Made by a program: the position numbers and the translations under genes
Notes under the pieces: model-generated
Seen by the model: only the letters and a program-made list of their open reading frames with translations
Database searches by the model: none
What the model was told of the DNA's origin: nothing
Assembly: GCA_002803225.1 (NCBI GenBank)
Contig: NXFV01000211.1
Location: 1 to 31,009, forward strand
Reading direction: 5' to 3'
Source of the DNA: Gamarada debralockiae
Taxonomy: Eukaryota; Ascomycota; Leotiomycetes; Helotiales; Hyphodiscaceae
Length of the DNA stretch: 31,009 nt
Part shown: positions 8,751-19,972 of the stretch, one piece after another
Layout: every line of letters starts with the position of its first letter
How positions within the stretch are numbered: position 1 is the first letter of the stretch

Positions 8751-10592
8751 ACATAGCGGAAATATCCTCTGGGCACGACGGGTAGAGTGGTACGGAGAAT
8801 GCGAGTCCGGAAATGCTCCCACGGAGGTTGGTTGTGGTTGTTAGCAACACAGGTTAGGTAAGCGGTATTGACGCATTTTGGGGTCCATAAATCAATATAG
8901 GATGTGAGTTGTATTGAGATTACAGCTATTTGATGCTTATATAGAACATCTAAACGATAGGCAGCCGTAGACTCCAGAGGACACACAAACGATGTGCCCA
9001 TTGCGACGTCTCTCTTTGTAGTCAGTGTTAGAACAGATACCACAACTTCGAGGCCCCATTAGACGAACTACAATTCGGCCATCTTGCAGCGGTAGCGGCA
9101 AGTGCAAGTATAGCCAATCAGAGTCGTTTGGAGGTTATTATTAAGAGTGAGTCAATCCCGTGCAAGTCGAGATTGATGCTGAAAAGTTGAGGCAAGAGCA
9201 GATAGAGCAAGAGGAGTTCAACGACGAATTCAACGAGAATAACCCCCATTTTTGGTTACCAGAGGATGAGGAGTTTGATTTGGATGCGCTATATCAGTTG
9301 GATGATAGTGATGGTAAGAGAATGGTCAATCTTCCTCCTCTCCCGTTGTAGAGCATACCCCTGGAGCCTATTTTGATAGAGATTTCATAAATTTGAATGC
9401 CAAGCTGTCAAATTACTTATCACTTAGTCATTCAAGACATGTTGATATCGTGCAAAGTGGAAAATCGGGGCTGTGTTGACAGGGGAGACCCCTTTAGTAA
9501 ATCTACATGGGCCAGCGGACGGTGGAAGAGATACTTATATGAGATGATATTGAGTTAGTAATGTTCACTAAACTGCGAGGCTGAACTACTAGTCATGTGC
9601 AACTGGGTGAAGGGAATCCAAAATGGGCTCCCAGAACAATCCTTGAGCCATTTTTTAATTTTAGCCGGCGATAGCAATTGTAGCCGAGGAGTCGAAACAT
9701 GTCCGCTGGCTCAATAGTCTAGGCCCTGTTCGTTAGTACGCACCTGCTTCCCCCTTCGCATTACCCTTTCCCACCTCTGCCTTACCTTACTCACCTTTGC
9801 CTTACCCTTACTCACCTTAACTGTCGAATCAGACGATATTGTATGGTAAAATCATGCATGTATTGATATTTAAGGAGGGAAGAATTGGAGGGTTGCCAGA
9901 ACCCGAGATATATATAAACAAATAGTTGCCATAGCAACAACTAGAGCATAGATTTCATCTGATATTAACTCACCCAAATATTGCTGATAAAGTAGCCCTG
10001 CTCACCTTCCCGAACAGAAACGGATTTTCTTCAGGTTAGGATTGTTGCGTGAAAACCAGATGTTGTCGAGGACGAAAGATCAAAGTTAGTTTCAATTTCT
10101 CCCACCCAAACACGAGCATTGGAAAACTGGGATCAACCCATACTTCGAGATTTCTTTCCTTGTGGTTTGTCATACTCGCTTTCCGGGTTCATTTGGCGAG
10201 AGAGGGGGACCGAGAAGATATAAACACTGACTTGATTTCATTTTGGAAAGGAGCTTCGGCTCTAAAGACGACGCCACTTCATTAGTCTCTTAACTTCTCG
10301 TTTTATATCACTGTTTGTCATACGGACGAGATCGGAGGAGCATATGCAGTTGATGGAAATCGGGAAAGAATGCCAGATGACAAGACAATCATGTCATTCC
10401 TGTATTCTGTTCTATTTCTACAAGGCCGCTTGCAGCCAGGAATCGGCCGTTTGACAAATCAATATAATCGTACGATGTGGTCATCAACCATGCAAACTCA
10501 ATGGTCATCACGCTCCTATCCAGTTGTGTGCATTCAAAATGCAGCAAATTGCCTCTCCCGAAACGCCACCCAAAAGCTCAAACCACAACCCC
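8751..10592. other. 1.8-kb intergenic region
   Basis: Open stretches here begin without ATG or show no protein character. The clearest is 9160-9351, an acidic peptide frame (EEFNDEFNENNPHFWLPEDE) that opens only with GTG and may be a decayed exon. Bases 9740-9825 hold a C-rich stretch with repeated CTTACC and ACTCACCTT. A TATA-like string (GATATATATAAAC) occurs near 9905-9920 with no gene after it. The right part is the 3' flank of HRQ1. Confidence 0.4.
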
Positions 10593-13500
10593 TCAATCCT
10601 CCGGCTCCTCCTTAACAACAACCCTCCTCTCAAATTCCACCTCCTCCACCGTTCTCCCCTTCCCCGGTCTTACTTCCTCCGCCAGCACTACCGTCTCGTG
10701 CCCAGCCGGCGTCCCCTCCTCCGGACCCATCGGCAAACTCTCAACATCAATCTCCATGGCCAACAGCGCCTTCAAAATAACCTCACAGCCCGCCTTGGAT
10801 ATAACCTCATTAGCATCCTTACACAACTCACTCGCCACACACTCCACACACCCCTCATGACAATGACAAGCCTCCACCCTCCTAACCGCCTGCTTCAACA
10901 GTAAATCAACAAATTCAAACGCCTTCGTACTAATTCCCGAGCCGCCGGCCCCGCCTTTGGTGTCGTAAAAGGTGAGACGAGCGGGACGTTTGCGTGTGGA
11001 TTCTTTTTGAGCGAATTCTTTGATGGAGTTTTTACATTCTGTGCGTACGTCGCCGGGCATGGAGATCACGAAGTTGGGCATTAGGGAGAGGATGGCGTGT
11101 TCAGCTGCATGAATCGCTCCCGCCACATTAAGTCGTCTATCTACCAATATCTTGAGGGCGGCTTTTGGGACATCGAGCCACATGCCCTTACTGAATCGCA
11201 CTATGGGCGGATTGTCGACCTGTACGGCGTCAAGGATACGGCTTTTTTTGTCAACTTTGAAGAATCCGTAAACGTTCTGCTGGATCTTGATTGCACCGAA
11301 GAAGGCGCGGGAGAGGGAATGCGGGATGCGTCGGATGGCTTCTGTTTCGATGGGATCGATGTCGGTATAGTCGCGCTGCTGCGTCGTCCAATCTACGCGC
11401 ACGAGTTCCACTTTGGCGATTTTGCGGTCGGGGATGAATTCTTTGACTAGGTAGGTTTTGCCTTGATGCAAGAAGATCCCACCATCGTACAGGGTGAAGA
11501 ATGCTCTTGATGCTTCGAGTTCTTCCAGAACGATGTTCTTCCCATGGCTAACGTCTATGATAGCGAAATGCTCTTCCTCTGTATCGCGGATGGCAACGAA
11601 TTTTGAAGGGACAGGCCGGAAGCGTTCATTGCAGTGGTAGAAACCCAACTCGTCCTTCACCATGCGCTCTTCTGCTATCTCGGCCAGATTCTTGCCAAAA
11701 TAGACCGCGTCTTCGTCGGCGCGGATGGGCATTTCGTAGGCGGCGCATTGGATGTGTCCTTCTAGTACTAACATGTTTTGTAGGTCGACTTGCAGTTCGC
11801 AATTGGGTTTTGTGAAGATCTCGTCGGGGTTTTGCATGTAGAATTGATCTGTAGGGAAAGAATCGCCGAGAAGGATAGATAAAGAGTCTCTGTTTCGACG
11901 ACCGGCTCGTCCACTTTGTTGGCGTAGGTTGGCTATTGTGTAAGGAAAGCCCACAGTGATCACTGCATCGAGAGAACCGATATCGACACCGAGTTCAAGA
12001 GCTGTTGTCGCAACGATCCCCATTAGCTTGCCTTCGAACATCTCGGTCTCAATGCGGCGTCGATCTTGAGGAGTGTAGCCTCCTCGATAGCCCATCACTC
12101 TCGTCATAACTTCTAGACGTTCCAGGGCAGCCAACTCGTGCTTCACAGCAGCAACAAGCGCCTCACACCATTTCCGAGTCCTACAAAAGGCAATAACTCG
12201 CACGCCCCTCAACACAAGCTGGCAAAATAATCTAGCCGCCTCAGCCATCGTATCGCCCCTGCCACTCGCCGGATCCCCAGGGTCCTTGAACGGTGTATTC
12301 CAACATAGGAACTCCTTCCTCCCACTCGGACTCCCATCAAAATCCGTCATCCTACACTTTTCAATCCCAAAAATAGTCTTAAAATGCTGCTCAGGATTCG
12401 CCACCGTAGCTGAGCAAGATATGAATTTGATATGACGATTTCCCACCGCGGCACATATACGACGCAAGCGGCGCATGATGAAGGCAACGTGTGAGCCGAA
12501 GAGCCCGTTGTAGACGTGGATCTCGTCAACGACGACGTATTTGAGGTTTTTGAGGAAGGTGCGCCATTTTTCTTCTTGTGGGAGAATGGTGATGTGCAGC
12601 ATGTCCGGGTTGGTGAAGATAATGCGGCCTTCGTCCCGGATTAGGTTTCGGTCTGACGTTGCGGTATCGCCGTCGAAGGTTTCGACGATGGTGTCTTCGA
12701 GGCCGGTCATGAAGCGCATCATTTCCTTCAAACTTCTCCGTTGATCTTGGGCGAGAGCTTTGGTTGGGAAGATGTACATAGCTCTCGTATTGTTGTCCCT
12801 TTCGAGAGCGTGGAGGACCGGTATTTGATAAATCAAGGATTTCCCTGAACTTGTCGAGGTAGCAACGATGACATGATGTCCATCATGCAAGTTGTTGATA
12901 GCTTCCGCTTGATGAGCGTACAACTGCGTGATGTTCTTCGTATTGTACAGCGCATTGACAAGATCTTGACTCAACTGGAAGTTCAAATCCCCATAGATCG
13001 GCTCTTGAGGATCAAAGACCCGATGCCCATCCGGCACAATCTGGCCCGTATACCAGTCACTCTCCTTAATTTCCGTAATAATCTCAGCCACCGACTTCCT
13101 CTCCTTCGGTATTGTCTTGGGCAGAACGCTGAACTGCGGTTTCGGCGTCGTACTTCTCGATATCGAAGGTACAGGAATATAGGCTTCCGCTTCTATCCTC
13201 AACGTCTCTTCAGGATCCACACCCTCATCAAGACAGCGACTCAAAAAAGCATTAATCGCACTCCCAAACTTCGAATTCCTCTTCTCAATAAGACCCATAA
13301 GTTGTTTCTGGCTAAAAACCGGCATCTTCAACTCCTCATCCCTCAATTTCCTCGTCTTAGCCGCGTCTCCCTTCTTATTCTGCACCTGTCTCTTCAAGTC
13401 TCCATCCACGAACTCAAATAACAAAACCTCTTTCCCAGTTCCCGTCGCCCCCTCTTCCTCCCCCAACTCCATGCTCCCCGTAATTCCACCGACAGAAATA

Positions 13501-14063
13501 TCCTGCGGCAAACCCTGACTCGTCCACGTCTTCACTCTAGAAGTTTTAAACGTATCATCCCGTTCACTCCCCCTAACATCAACCTGCAACATAGCCTCAT
13601 CCACATACGCAAACCTTATCCCACCCGGCCTTAAAGCGACGATTTTGGCCACATCCTCGATCTCTAACTCTCGCTTTATATGCCCTTCGACAGCGCTTTT
13701 TATGTTGGAAAAGGTCGTTATGACGTGTTTGCGCGTGCTGCAGAATGTGAAGACAAGGTTTAGTGCGCGGTGAGTTTTTTCGAGGGTTTGGAGGGAAGGT
13801 GGCCATGGTATGGAGCTGGTGATGGGCACGGAGAGGGAGGAGCCATTGCGCGCGAGTGGAGGAGGTTCTTTGGCTTTAGTGGTTCGTCGTGGCTTGGTGC
13901 CGCCGTCGTGGGTCTTCGTTGGGATTGATGCTATTGTCGTCGAGGGGTTGGAGGGGCTGGCGGAGTCTGGGCTGATTGCTGGTGATTGAGGGTCGTCGAC
14001 GTCTTTCCGTTTGCGCTTTCGAACCAGCTGGTTCGAGGCCGTGGCGGATTTCAATTCTGCCAT
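10593..14063 (-). CDS. HRQ1: RecQ4-related 3'-5' DNA helicase Hrq1
   Basis: A single 1156-aa exon starting at the ATG at 14063. Hrq1 is a nuclear superfamily-2 helicase linked in yeasts to interstrand crosslink repair and telomere maintenance; bacterial MrfA is a relative. After a basic Lys/Arg N-terminus (KRKRK near 16-20, a likely nuclear signal) and a conserved ~90-160 region, the helicase core shows Q-motif-like AHQAEAIN (383-390), Walker A TSTSSGKS (402-409), the DEIH box (513-516), SAT (551-553), the ELGVDIGSLDAVI segment and arginine-finger motif QQSGRAGRR (715-723). The C-terminal DUF1998/MZB metal-binding module has clustered cysteines at about 1066, 1068, 1072, 1075 and 1081. All key motifs are intact and length is normal. 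It follows the Ran-binding gene on the same strand, 470 bp away. Confidence 0.95.
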   Translation of the reverse strand: MAELKSATASNQLVRKRKRKDVDDPQSPAISPDSASPSNPSTTIASIPTKTHDGGTKPRRTTKAKEPPPLARNGSSLSVPITSSIPWPPSLQTLEKTHRALNLVFTFCSTRKHVITTFSNIKSAVEGHIKRELEIEDVAKIVALRPGGIRFAYVDEAMLQVDVRGSERDDTFKTSRVKTWTSQGLPQDISVGGITGSMELGEEEGATGTGKEVLLFEFVDGDLKRQVQNKKGDAAKTRKLRDEELKMPVFSQKQLMGLIEKRNSKFGSAINAFLSRCLDEGVDPEETLRIEAEAYIPVPSISRSTTPKPQFSVLPKTIPKERKSVAEIITEIKESDWYTGQIVPDGHRVFDPQEPIYGDLNFQLSQDLVNALYNTKNITQLYAHQAEAINNLHDGHHVIVATSTSSGKSLIYQIPVLHALERDNNTRAMYIFPTKALAQDQRRSLKEMMRFMTGLEDTIVETFDGDTATSDRNLIRDEGRIIFTNPDMLHITILPQEEKWRTFLKNLKYVVVDEIHVYNGLFGSHVAFIMRRLRRICAAVGNRHIKFISCSATVANPEQHFKTIFGIEKCRMTDFDGSPSGRKEFLCWNTPFKDPGDPASGRGDTMAEAARLFCQLVLRGVRVIAFCRTRKWCEALVAAVKHELAALERLEVMTRVMGYRGGYTPQDRRRIETEMFEGKLMGIVATTALELGVDIGSLDAVITVGFPYTIANLRQQSGRAGRRNRDSLSILLGDSFPTDQFYMQNPDEIFTKPNCELQVDLQNMLVLEGHIQCAAYEMPIRADEDAVYFGKNLAEIAEERMVKDELGFYHCNERFRPVPSKFVAIRDTEEEHFAIIDVSHGKNIVLEELEASRAFFTLYDGGIFLHQGKTYLVKEFIPDRKIAKVELVRVDWTTQQRDYTDIDPIETEAIRRIPHSLSRAFFGAIKIQQNVYGFFKVDKKSRILDAVQVDNPPIVRFSKGMWLDVPKAALKILVDRRLNVAGAIHAAEHAILSLMPNFVISMPGDVRTECKNSIKEFAQKESTRKRPARLTFYDTKGGAGGSGISTKAFEFVDLLLKQAVRRVEACHCHEGCVECVASELCKDANEVISKAGCEVILKALLAMEIDVESLPMGPEEGTPAGHETVVLAEEVRPGKGRTVEEVEFERRVVVKEEPED

Positions 14064-14533
14064 TTTGTATCTGCCATTTGTTCATCTGTGGTGGGTGTGG
14101 AAAATAAATGGAACGATGGATGTCGAGGCCATGAAGTCGCGTGGGATTTTTCGACGCGTTAAGTGGTTGCGTGATCACGTGTTAATTAAAAGTACAGGAG
14201 GCTTCAAACACAGTTCAGTCAATGTCAATCGAGTTTTCATTGCTTCTGTGGTATTTCCTGCCCAACATTCCATTTTAAGAACCGGTGAAATACCATGCTG
14301 TCTGTGTAGCACACGGTGAGAGTACCATCATCAAAGTAGAGAGAGTATCGGTCCCTGTCCTAACCGCCTCGCTATGCTGGTATGGTATGCCAAAACTCCT
14401 TGAAAAAAAACACTCCAAGTATACTTGATCCATCCCCTTTTCCTCCGGGAAAGGCAATATGTGTCCGCTGTATTCTATTACAAAAGAAAGGTGGTGTTTG
14501 GGAGTGGATACAATGTCGTTCCAAAATCGTTTT
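14064..14533. other. Intergenic region between the Ran-binding gene and HRQ1
   Basis: These 470 bases must hold the 3' UTR of the upstream minus-strand gene and the promoter of HRQ1. No convincing reading frame is present. A CACGTG-containing ATCACGTGTTAA lies at about 14172-14185 near the HRQ1 start and could be a bHLH or bZIP site. No clear TATA box is seen. Confidence 0.5.
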
Positions 14534-16360
14534 TCATAGCTCGTGTTGGATGGATTGGATTTCGGATCTGAATAATCGAGCGTTCGTTTCGGACATCTGA
14601 AAATTGTTAGCAAGTTGGTATGATTAAGCAGATGACTCGAGTACCTTTAAGAGCATGTTGATGGGTTTAGGTTCCTTCTCTCCTTCGAAAGCTGTGAACA
14701 GGATTTGTGCTGCTGAGGTAGATGGTTTGTCTTTGAATTCCATTGCCCGGACAATGATAGTGTTGAGAATGACTCGGTGTGTGTTTTCTTGCCTCATAAT
14801 GAGCCGAGGGACTCGTGAACTACTAGACTCCTCTTCTTCCTCGTCCTCGAACCCTGAAGCATCGAACGATCCTGGAATTGCAACACCGTTCTCGTCAAAA
14901 CTGGCACAGGACTTGGGTACGTTGATCTTGAGCGTTCCAACTCCTCGTTCCTTCCATCCAGCTTCTTTCGAATCGAGGGCAAACAGCTTGGCACGTATTT
15001 GCAGCAGGGTTGCTTCGCCTGACTCTCCGTCTTCGATATGAACTGTAAAATGAGTTAGGATTCAGCCGACGGGAACTCCTTACATGATGAAGACTTACCC
15101 TTCGTTACTTTAGATTTCTTCTTCTCATCAGTAGCATCTTTTGCTCCCTCCTCATCAGAGTCGGCTCCTCCATCACTACCTTCCTCATCACTGCCTCCTT
15201 CTTCATCACTCTCTGGAGCTCCAAAGGCTTTGGCAGGCTTGCTGGCTGGAACATCCTCTTTACCTGGGGCAGCAAAACTTGAGAGCTTCGGGCCCGAACC
15301 ACCAGCAAAGCCATTGCCCAGAGCTGATCCAAAGACACTGCCACTTCCAAGCGCTCCAAACCCTGATGTAGATGTGCTTCCGAATCCAAATCCCGAGGCT
15401 GGCTTATCTCCGGACAGACCCCCAAAGCCACTTGTAGTGATTGAAGATGTGGAACTTGGTGACTTTGCGCCAGCGAGTGCGCCAAAGCCAGATGTAGTCG
15501 ACTGAGCATTTCCACCAAAAACGCTGGGTTTGGATGCACCAATAGCGCCGAATGGGGAGGTGCTTGACGCAGCGAGAGAACTAAAGCCCGAGCTAGCAAA
15601 GGCTGAGGCAGATGTTTGTGGTTTTTCGTTGAGTCCGCTACCGAATGTTGGCTTTGGTGAGGATGCAGGTGATTTCTTGATTTTTTCGGAATCGGCAGAC
15701 GCCTTGGTTCTATCTGCAGGGTCGCTAGCTGTGATCTCCTGTGTGCGCAGTGGTTAGCATGTATATGGGCTTCGTAGGGAAAAGTGAAAGGAAGCCTACA
15801 TTTGCTTCTGCAACTTTTTCTGCGACCTTCAATGGATCCTCGGAGGTATCACGATGTCTCTTCTTCTCGGGGCCCTCTCTCTCTGTTCGACTGCCATTCA
15901 GAGCACTCCCGTCAGCTGAAGATCCGGTCTCGTCAACGTTATCACCCTCTAATTCCTTGGACTCGTCGTACGTATCTCGACCTCTCTTTTTCTTGGGCGA
16001 AGACAGCTTCTCCTTCATTTCCTCGTCTTGCGCATCGGTTGGCTCGGGCTCAGGCGTGCTTTCTTTGACCGTCTCGTCCATATTCTTATCTTCTGCAGCA
16101 GGCTCGAGTCGCGTCGCGCATGGTTCCAAAGTTGAAGCAATGAGAACCTTGTCCGAGATGGTAGTATGCTTTAACTCCTCGCTGGCAGCCATTGTAGCAG
16201 CATCATCTTTCTCTGTTGTATTGCGATTGTCGCTCTCAGCCATGGTGTGAGTTGGCAAGTCGTCGTGATTGGAGTCCATGGTATCAGACTGGGGATTCAC
16301 AGGTTGTGTGTGATCGGAGTCTTTCAGGGAGATTGGATCTGCTTCGGCAGGTGAAGACAT
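14534..16360 (-). CDS. Ran-binding FG protein (Yrb2/Hba1/Nup2-like)
   Basis: Four exons on the minus strand (15800-16360, 15099-15738, 14645-15042, 14534-14596) give 553 aa. Introns are 61, 56 and 48 bp with GT-AG ends, and phases agree. The start is the ATG at 16360; the frame upstream opens only with TTG. The N-terminal third is acidic and disordered with Lys/Arg clusters (SSPKKKRGRD; PEKKRHRD) suited to nuclear import. The middle has many FG, GFG and FGF repeats (SGFGFGSTSTSGFGALG). After an acidic stretch comes a Ran-binding domain: ATLLQIRAKLFALD, KEAGWKERGVGTLKIN, then RLIMRQENTHRVILNTII. Yrb2/Hba1 proteins bind Ran-GTP and assist Crm1 export; Nup2 is a nuclear-basket protein with the same order. 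Length is between these, so the exact orthologue is open. Confidence 0.85.
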
Positions 16361-17137
16361 GGCGGTTGTTTGTTCGAGTTCTTCATCAAAAGCGTTGTAA
16401 TTTGATTTCGTGACGTGCCGTGTGCCCCTCAAGAGGAGATCGAGTTGCAATTGGCGGGAGAGGAAATGAATCGGTCAACGGAGTTTTTCGACTTCGAGGC
16501 TGGCTGCACGCTAGGCAGGACTTAATCCGGTGAATTTTATCAGGCAACCCTCGTCCTTCTTCTGTTTCTCACTAACAACAATTATACCATCAAGAACTCG
16601 AGGAAAGTGAAGCTTCATGGTCTTGGTACAAGCCGTATAGTCTGCCGAGGTGAAAGAGGAGAGCTAGCTTTCACAAGACCGGGCGCATTCTTTTTCTTTG
16701 ACAGCCTCCCCTCGTCAGCCTTCCTTTCACAGCCTCGTGACCAGGAGGTAACGAGGACGACTGACCTTCTTGGGCCACGCACGCTCTCCTACATCTAGAA
16801 GGCCTCGCTCCTGACGAATCCATCCTCAGTTGCTGGCTCGTTTCGAGCGATTGACAATAGGATTTCATCCAAACCAAATCTGGCCCACTGAAGAAGTCCC
16901 CTGAAGCAGCGGAAGTCCGTCATCGAACCAGACTGACAGGAAGAATTGAGCGCATGTCTCTGTTAGGTGAAGTTCGTATTCTTATCATATTCTAGAGAGC
17001 TATCTGCGGTTTGAAATCCTGCTTTTATTGGAACGGTTAACATTGACAATCGCAAAGCTCACGTCATTACGATGTCCACAGAACTAATCTAGAGCAGGCC
17101 ATTGCCTCAATTTCTGTCGTTTGATTCCACCTCACCA
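16361..17137. promoter_or_regulatory. Divergent intergenic region
   Basis: This ~780-bp stretch separates the minus-strand Ran-binding gene from the plus-strand 2EXR-type gene, so it should contain both promoters. Its open stretches start with TTG or run antisense and carry no recognisable protein. I see no clear TATA box and no repeated operator. Confidence 0.4.
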
Positions 17138-18107
17138 ATGGTAAGTATCGGACAATCCTTCGTTTGATTTGAACAGTTGACTAAATTATACTAGGCTCCT
17201 CTTGAATCAATGCCTACACCACCCACTTCCTCACATTCGACAAAATCGCCACCACCGAAAATGTCGGCCAATATCCAGTCGCACCCACTCCAAAAGACCT
17301 TCGATTTCCTGTCACTACCACCCGAGATACGGAACACTATCTACGAACTGCTTCTTATTAAAGATAAGCCGATCTACATCTGCTCCCCACTTCGAAAGCA
17401 TGCCGTCAACCGGGAGCTCACGTCCACATCATTATCCATGCTCCTTCGTCTGAACAAACAGATCAATGCCGAGGCCTCCACAATCTTCTACTCTAAGAAC
17501 GAATTTTTCCTTGGCAATGGCGCGTGGGGCTCAACAAGGCTTCCTAACGCCCATGGATTGAAGGCTTTTTTGGATAGAGTTCCGAATAAATACTTGGCCC
17601 GTATCACGGAAGTTATAGTGGAAGTTCATTGTCGACAGTACCATCACTCAGAAGTTACACCTAGATTCTACTGGGTCCCATCTCGTCATGGTACTGTACA
17701 CGAACTGGGTACTTCGAACGATGCAGCAAACCTTCACTTCATCAGCCGTGCTCTAGGTGAGTTTTTCGAATTGCCAAAGCAGAATGAACGATTTCTAAGT
17801 CCCCGCAGCTAGCCGCTTCAAGGGACTCGAGTATTTGACGTACATTAAGCTTAACAGAGGCCCAAAGTTGTACACGCATCTTCCAAGTCCGGAAACAATG
17901 GGTCTCTCCAAAGATCAAGTTACCAAACAATTGGAGAAAACTCTTCTTCTGGTCCTCAAGAACGCGAACCTGAAGGGCATCCAAACTTTCAGTGATGACC
18001 TCGTGGATATGGAAACAGCTGTGGAGAAGATATTGACAAAGCGACCCGAGGCAGCGAAGATATTTAAGGTCATACAGCCACGAAACCACTTACTTGCCCC
18101 GAGTTAA
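17138..18107 (+). CDS. 2EXR/F-box-like fungal protein, LPPEIRN family
   Basis: The favoured model has exons 17138-17140, 17195-17756 and 17809-18107 (287 aa). The first coding exon is only the ATG, followed at once by GTAAGT; the 54-bp intron ends in CTAG. The alternative is a 5'-UTR intron with translation from the ATG at 17210, which changes only six residues. Intron 2 is 52 bp (GTGAGT to CCGCAG). The core FDFLSLPPEIRNTIYELLL, then LLRLNKQINAEASTIFYSKN and FLDRVPNKYLARIT, is the pattern of a very large fungal family annotated as 2EXR, F-box-like or DUF proteins; molecular function is unknown. A decayed paralogue lies directly downstream on the same strand. Confidence 0.8.
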
Positions 18108-18460
18108 ATGAGAGACCTTGTGAAATAAAGGGTGCGAAGAATGGAAGTATCGAAAACTACTCCTGAATTGGATGTTTGGGCGGTAGACAGGATTCTACAG
18201 GATGTTTGGGATCAGAGAGGAGTTTACGAGTCGATGGAATAGAACCACTCGTCACGATTATAAGCATAACATCAGAAGTTTCTTTAGATGAGGGAACATC
18301 AGGGATGGCTGCTGGTGCTGGGTGCTTCTGGGCTTCATAGCCATTATAGGTCAAGCAATGAAATGGTAATACAACCACACTTTCTTAATTTTCGCCGAGA
18401 GCCGTGTCTTGCTACAGTGGTCTATCGTTATCTATAACAAACGCAATTTTACAGGTCACC
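18108..18460. other. Intergenic gap between tandem paralogues
   Basis: No gene is seen. GGATGTTTGGG occurs twice (about 18169 and 18199). The last bases before the next ATG read ATTTTACAGGTCACC, which looks like a splice acceptor, so the downstream gene may once have had a 5' exon here. Confidence 0.4.
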
Positions 18461-19520
18461 ATGCGCCGTCTCGTTTTATCCGCTTCTTGTTCTCTGAAGA
18501 AAAGATTCCGGCAGCATCTCCAAACACCAACGAAGCGCATGGGCAAGCTCGAGACGAGCGGATTCTGGAACCTCAACTCCCTTTACTCCCTCGAGTTCCC
18601 CTTTTATGAATTGCGCACTCCTTACTTCTCGGATACCCCGCATTCGACGTCTCGAAACTACTATCGGCGTCAAGGTTATGCTCGATCCCCAAATGCCGTC
18701 AACACTAATGGCGACCAGAAACATATCACCGTATCAGACTGTGCGGCAGAAGAGCGTCACTTAACGAAGGAGGAGAAAGAATCCAGTCCCCTCTCAGTTC
18801 TCTCTCTGCTCCGTGCTCTGCCATGTGCCGCCGAAGACGAGTCGGACTTCACGAAGGAGGAACCTGCCCCTCTCACTACTCTCCTACCAGCTGAACTGTG
18901 CATCATGACCTACGCTTTCGTCCTCACGAAGCCCAACCCATCCCCATCTGCTCACCTCGCAAGCCCAACAAAGCCACCAAACCTTTTCCATCCTCTCCCC
19001 AAAACACAACCGCCTTACTCCGCGTGTGTCTCAACAAGCAACCCCATCGGGAGGCCACGCCAATCCTCTATTCTCGCAACACATTTGTCTTCTCCAACAA
19101 CCCGTTTCTCCCTCCGCTCTGAAACCAATCTTCATGCCCTTCGGCACTTCCTGAACACTGTTCCGAAGGACCATTTGGCGGAGATTCGGAAGACTGTGTT
19201 GAAGATGCAGGTCTATCAGCCATTTTAGACTGATACTGCACCTGCGGCTTGGGGAAGTAGCAACGGGAATGGAGGGGGAGGAGGGAGGGATGACATGAGA
19301 ACTGATGAAAGTTTCTTGATGTCATTGATGCTAAGTTGACGGGGCTTATAGAATGTGGAGATGCGGATTAATGATCAGGTTATGGTTGCGAGTGGCGTAC
19401 TTGTTCTGAAAGCTTTTCAGGATGGGATATACGAGGAGATGATGAGTGTTCTAAGGTCCTCGCGATCTGCAAATTTCCAGAACTATCTAGAGGGTAAAAG
19501 GGGGACAGAATAGGATGACT
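18461..19520 (+). pseudogene. Decayed tandem paralogue of the 2EXR-type gene
   Basis: An open frame from the ATG at 18461 to the TAG at 19226-19228 spans 255 codons but is not a simple gene. It contains the family core LTTLLPAELCIMTYAFVLTK, then family text shifts to the next frame (PIPICSPRKPNKATKPF; LLRVCLNKQ; REATPILYSRNTFVFSNN), and returns to the first frame as NLHALRHFLNTVPKDHLAEI. Two opposite-sign indels, near 18960 and near 19100-19125, explain this. After the TAG the same frame continues, and from 19355 another frame carries ALVLKAFQDGIYEEMM-like text resembling the neighbour's C-terminal part. The long Ser/Arg-rich N-terminus is not shared with the neighbour. Residual expression of an altered protein cannot be excluded. 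Confidence 0.6.
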
Positions 19521-19972
19521 TGATTCTTAGTGAATGTCAAAATCTCAAGGCTTTGACTCTTGGTCAGTAGAGCACTGGTATCTTTTATAATTTCTTCTTT
19601 GGACTAAATTTTCATTTTCAGATATTGGCAAGTGCAGGACAGGCGTGCAAGGGCCTTCATCTTACTCGCTTTTTAGATGGTCTATACGGGAAATTTTCAT
19701 GTGCGTTGGCCACAGCTGTAGTCCAACCGCTCAAAAACCCCATCGGACGTCAAAAGGGAAATGACTCGGGTTGATAGGGTTGCTAGGGTTACAGTAGCCG
19801 TAATAACCAGTCCTAATACGATCAGGAAATTCAAGTAGCCTGCCAGTATTAACAATTCTAGCTGAACATATTCTCAATATCATTATCACGAGTTTACTAG
19901 AGCAGATCGAATGGTGTTATATTGAAGGAATCCCGAAGCTGAAGAAAATAGGTCCTGAGTTAGCTGACAGCC
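19521..19972. other. Intergenic region
   Basis: About 450 bases with no protein-like frame. It serves as 3' flank of both the decayed plus-strand paralogue and the minus-strand membrane-protein gene. I see no repeat or RNA gene. Confidence 0.5.

Noticed and set aside
8747..9043. 98-codon minus-strand frame
   Set aside because: It opens with GTG, has no ATG in a sensible place and shows no protein features.
9895..9945. TATA-like string followed by a short palindrome (GTTGCCATAGCAAC)
   Set aside because: No gene or RNA-like structure follows within several hundred bases on the plus strand; the palindrome is short enough to be chance.
10370..14319. Several plus-strand frames of 60-180 codons across HRQ1
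   Set aside because: They lie antisense to a gene with all helicase motifs intact and have no recognisable content of their own.
15105..16413. Overlapping frames on both strands around the FG-repeat gene
   Set aside because: The minus-strand spliced model explains the region with FG repeats and a Ran-binding domain; the others are shadows.
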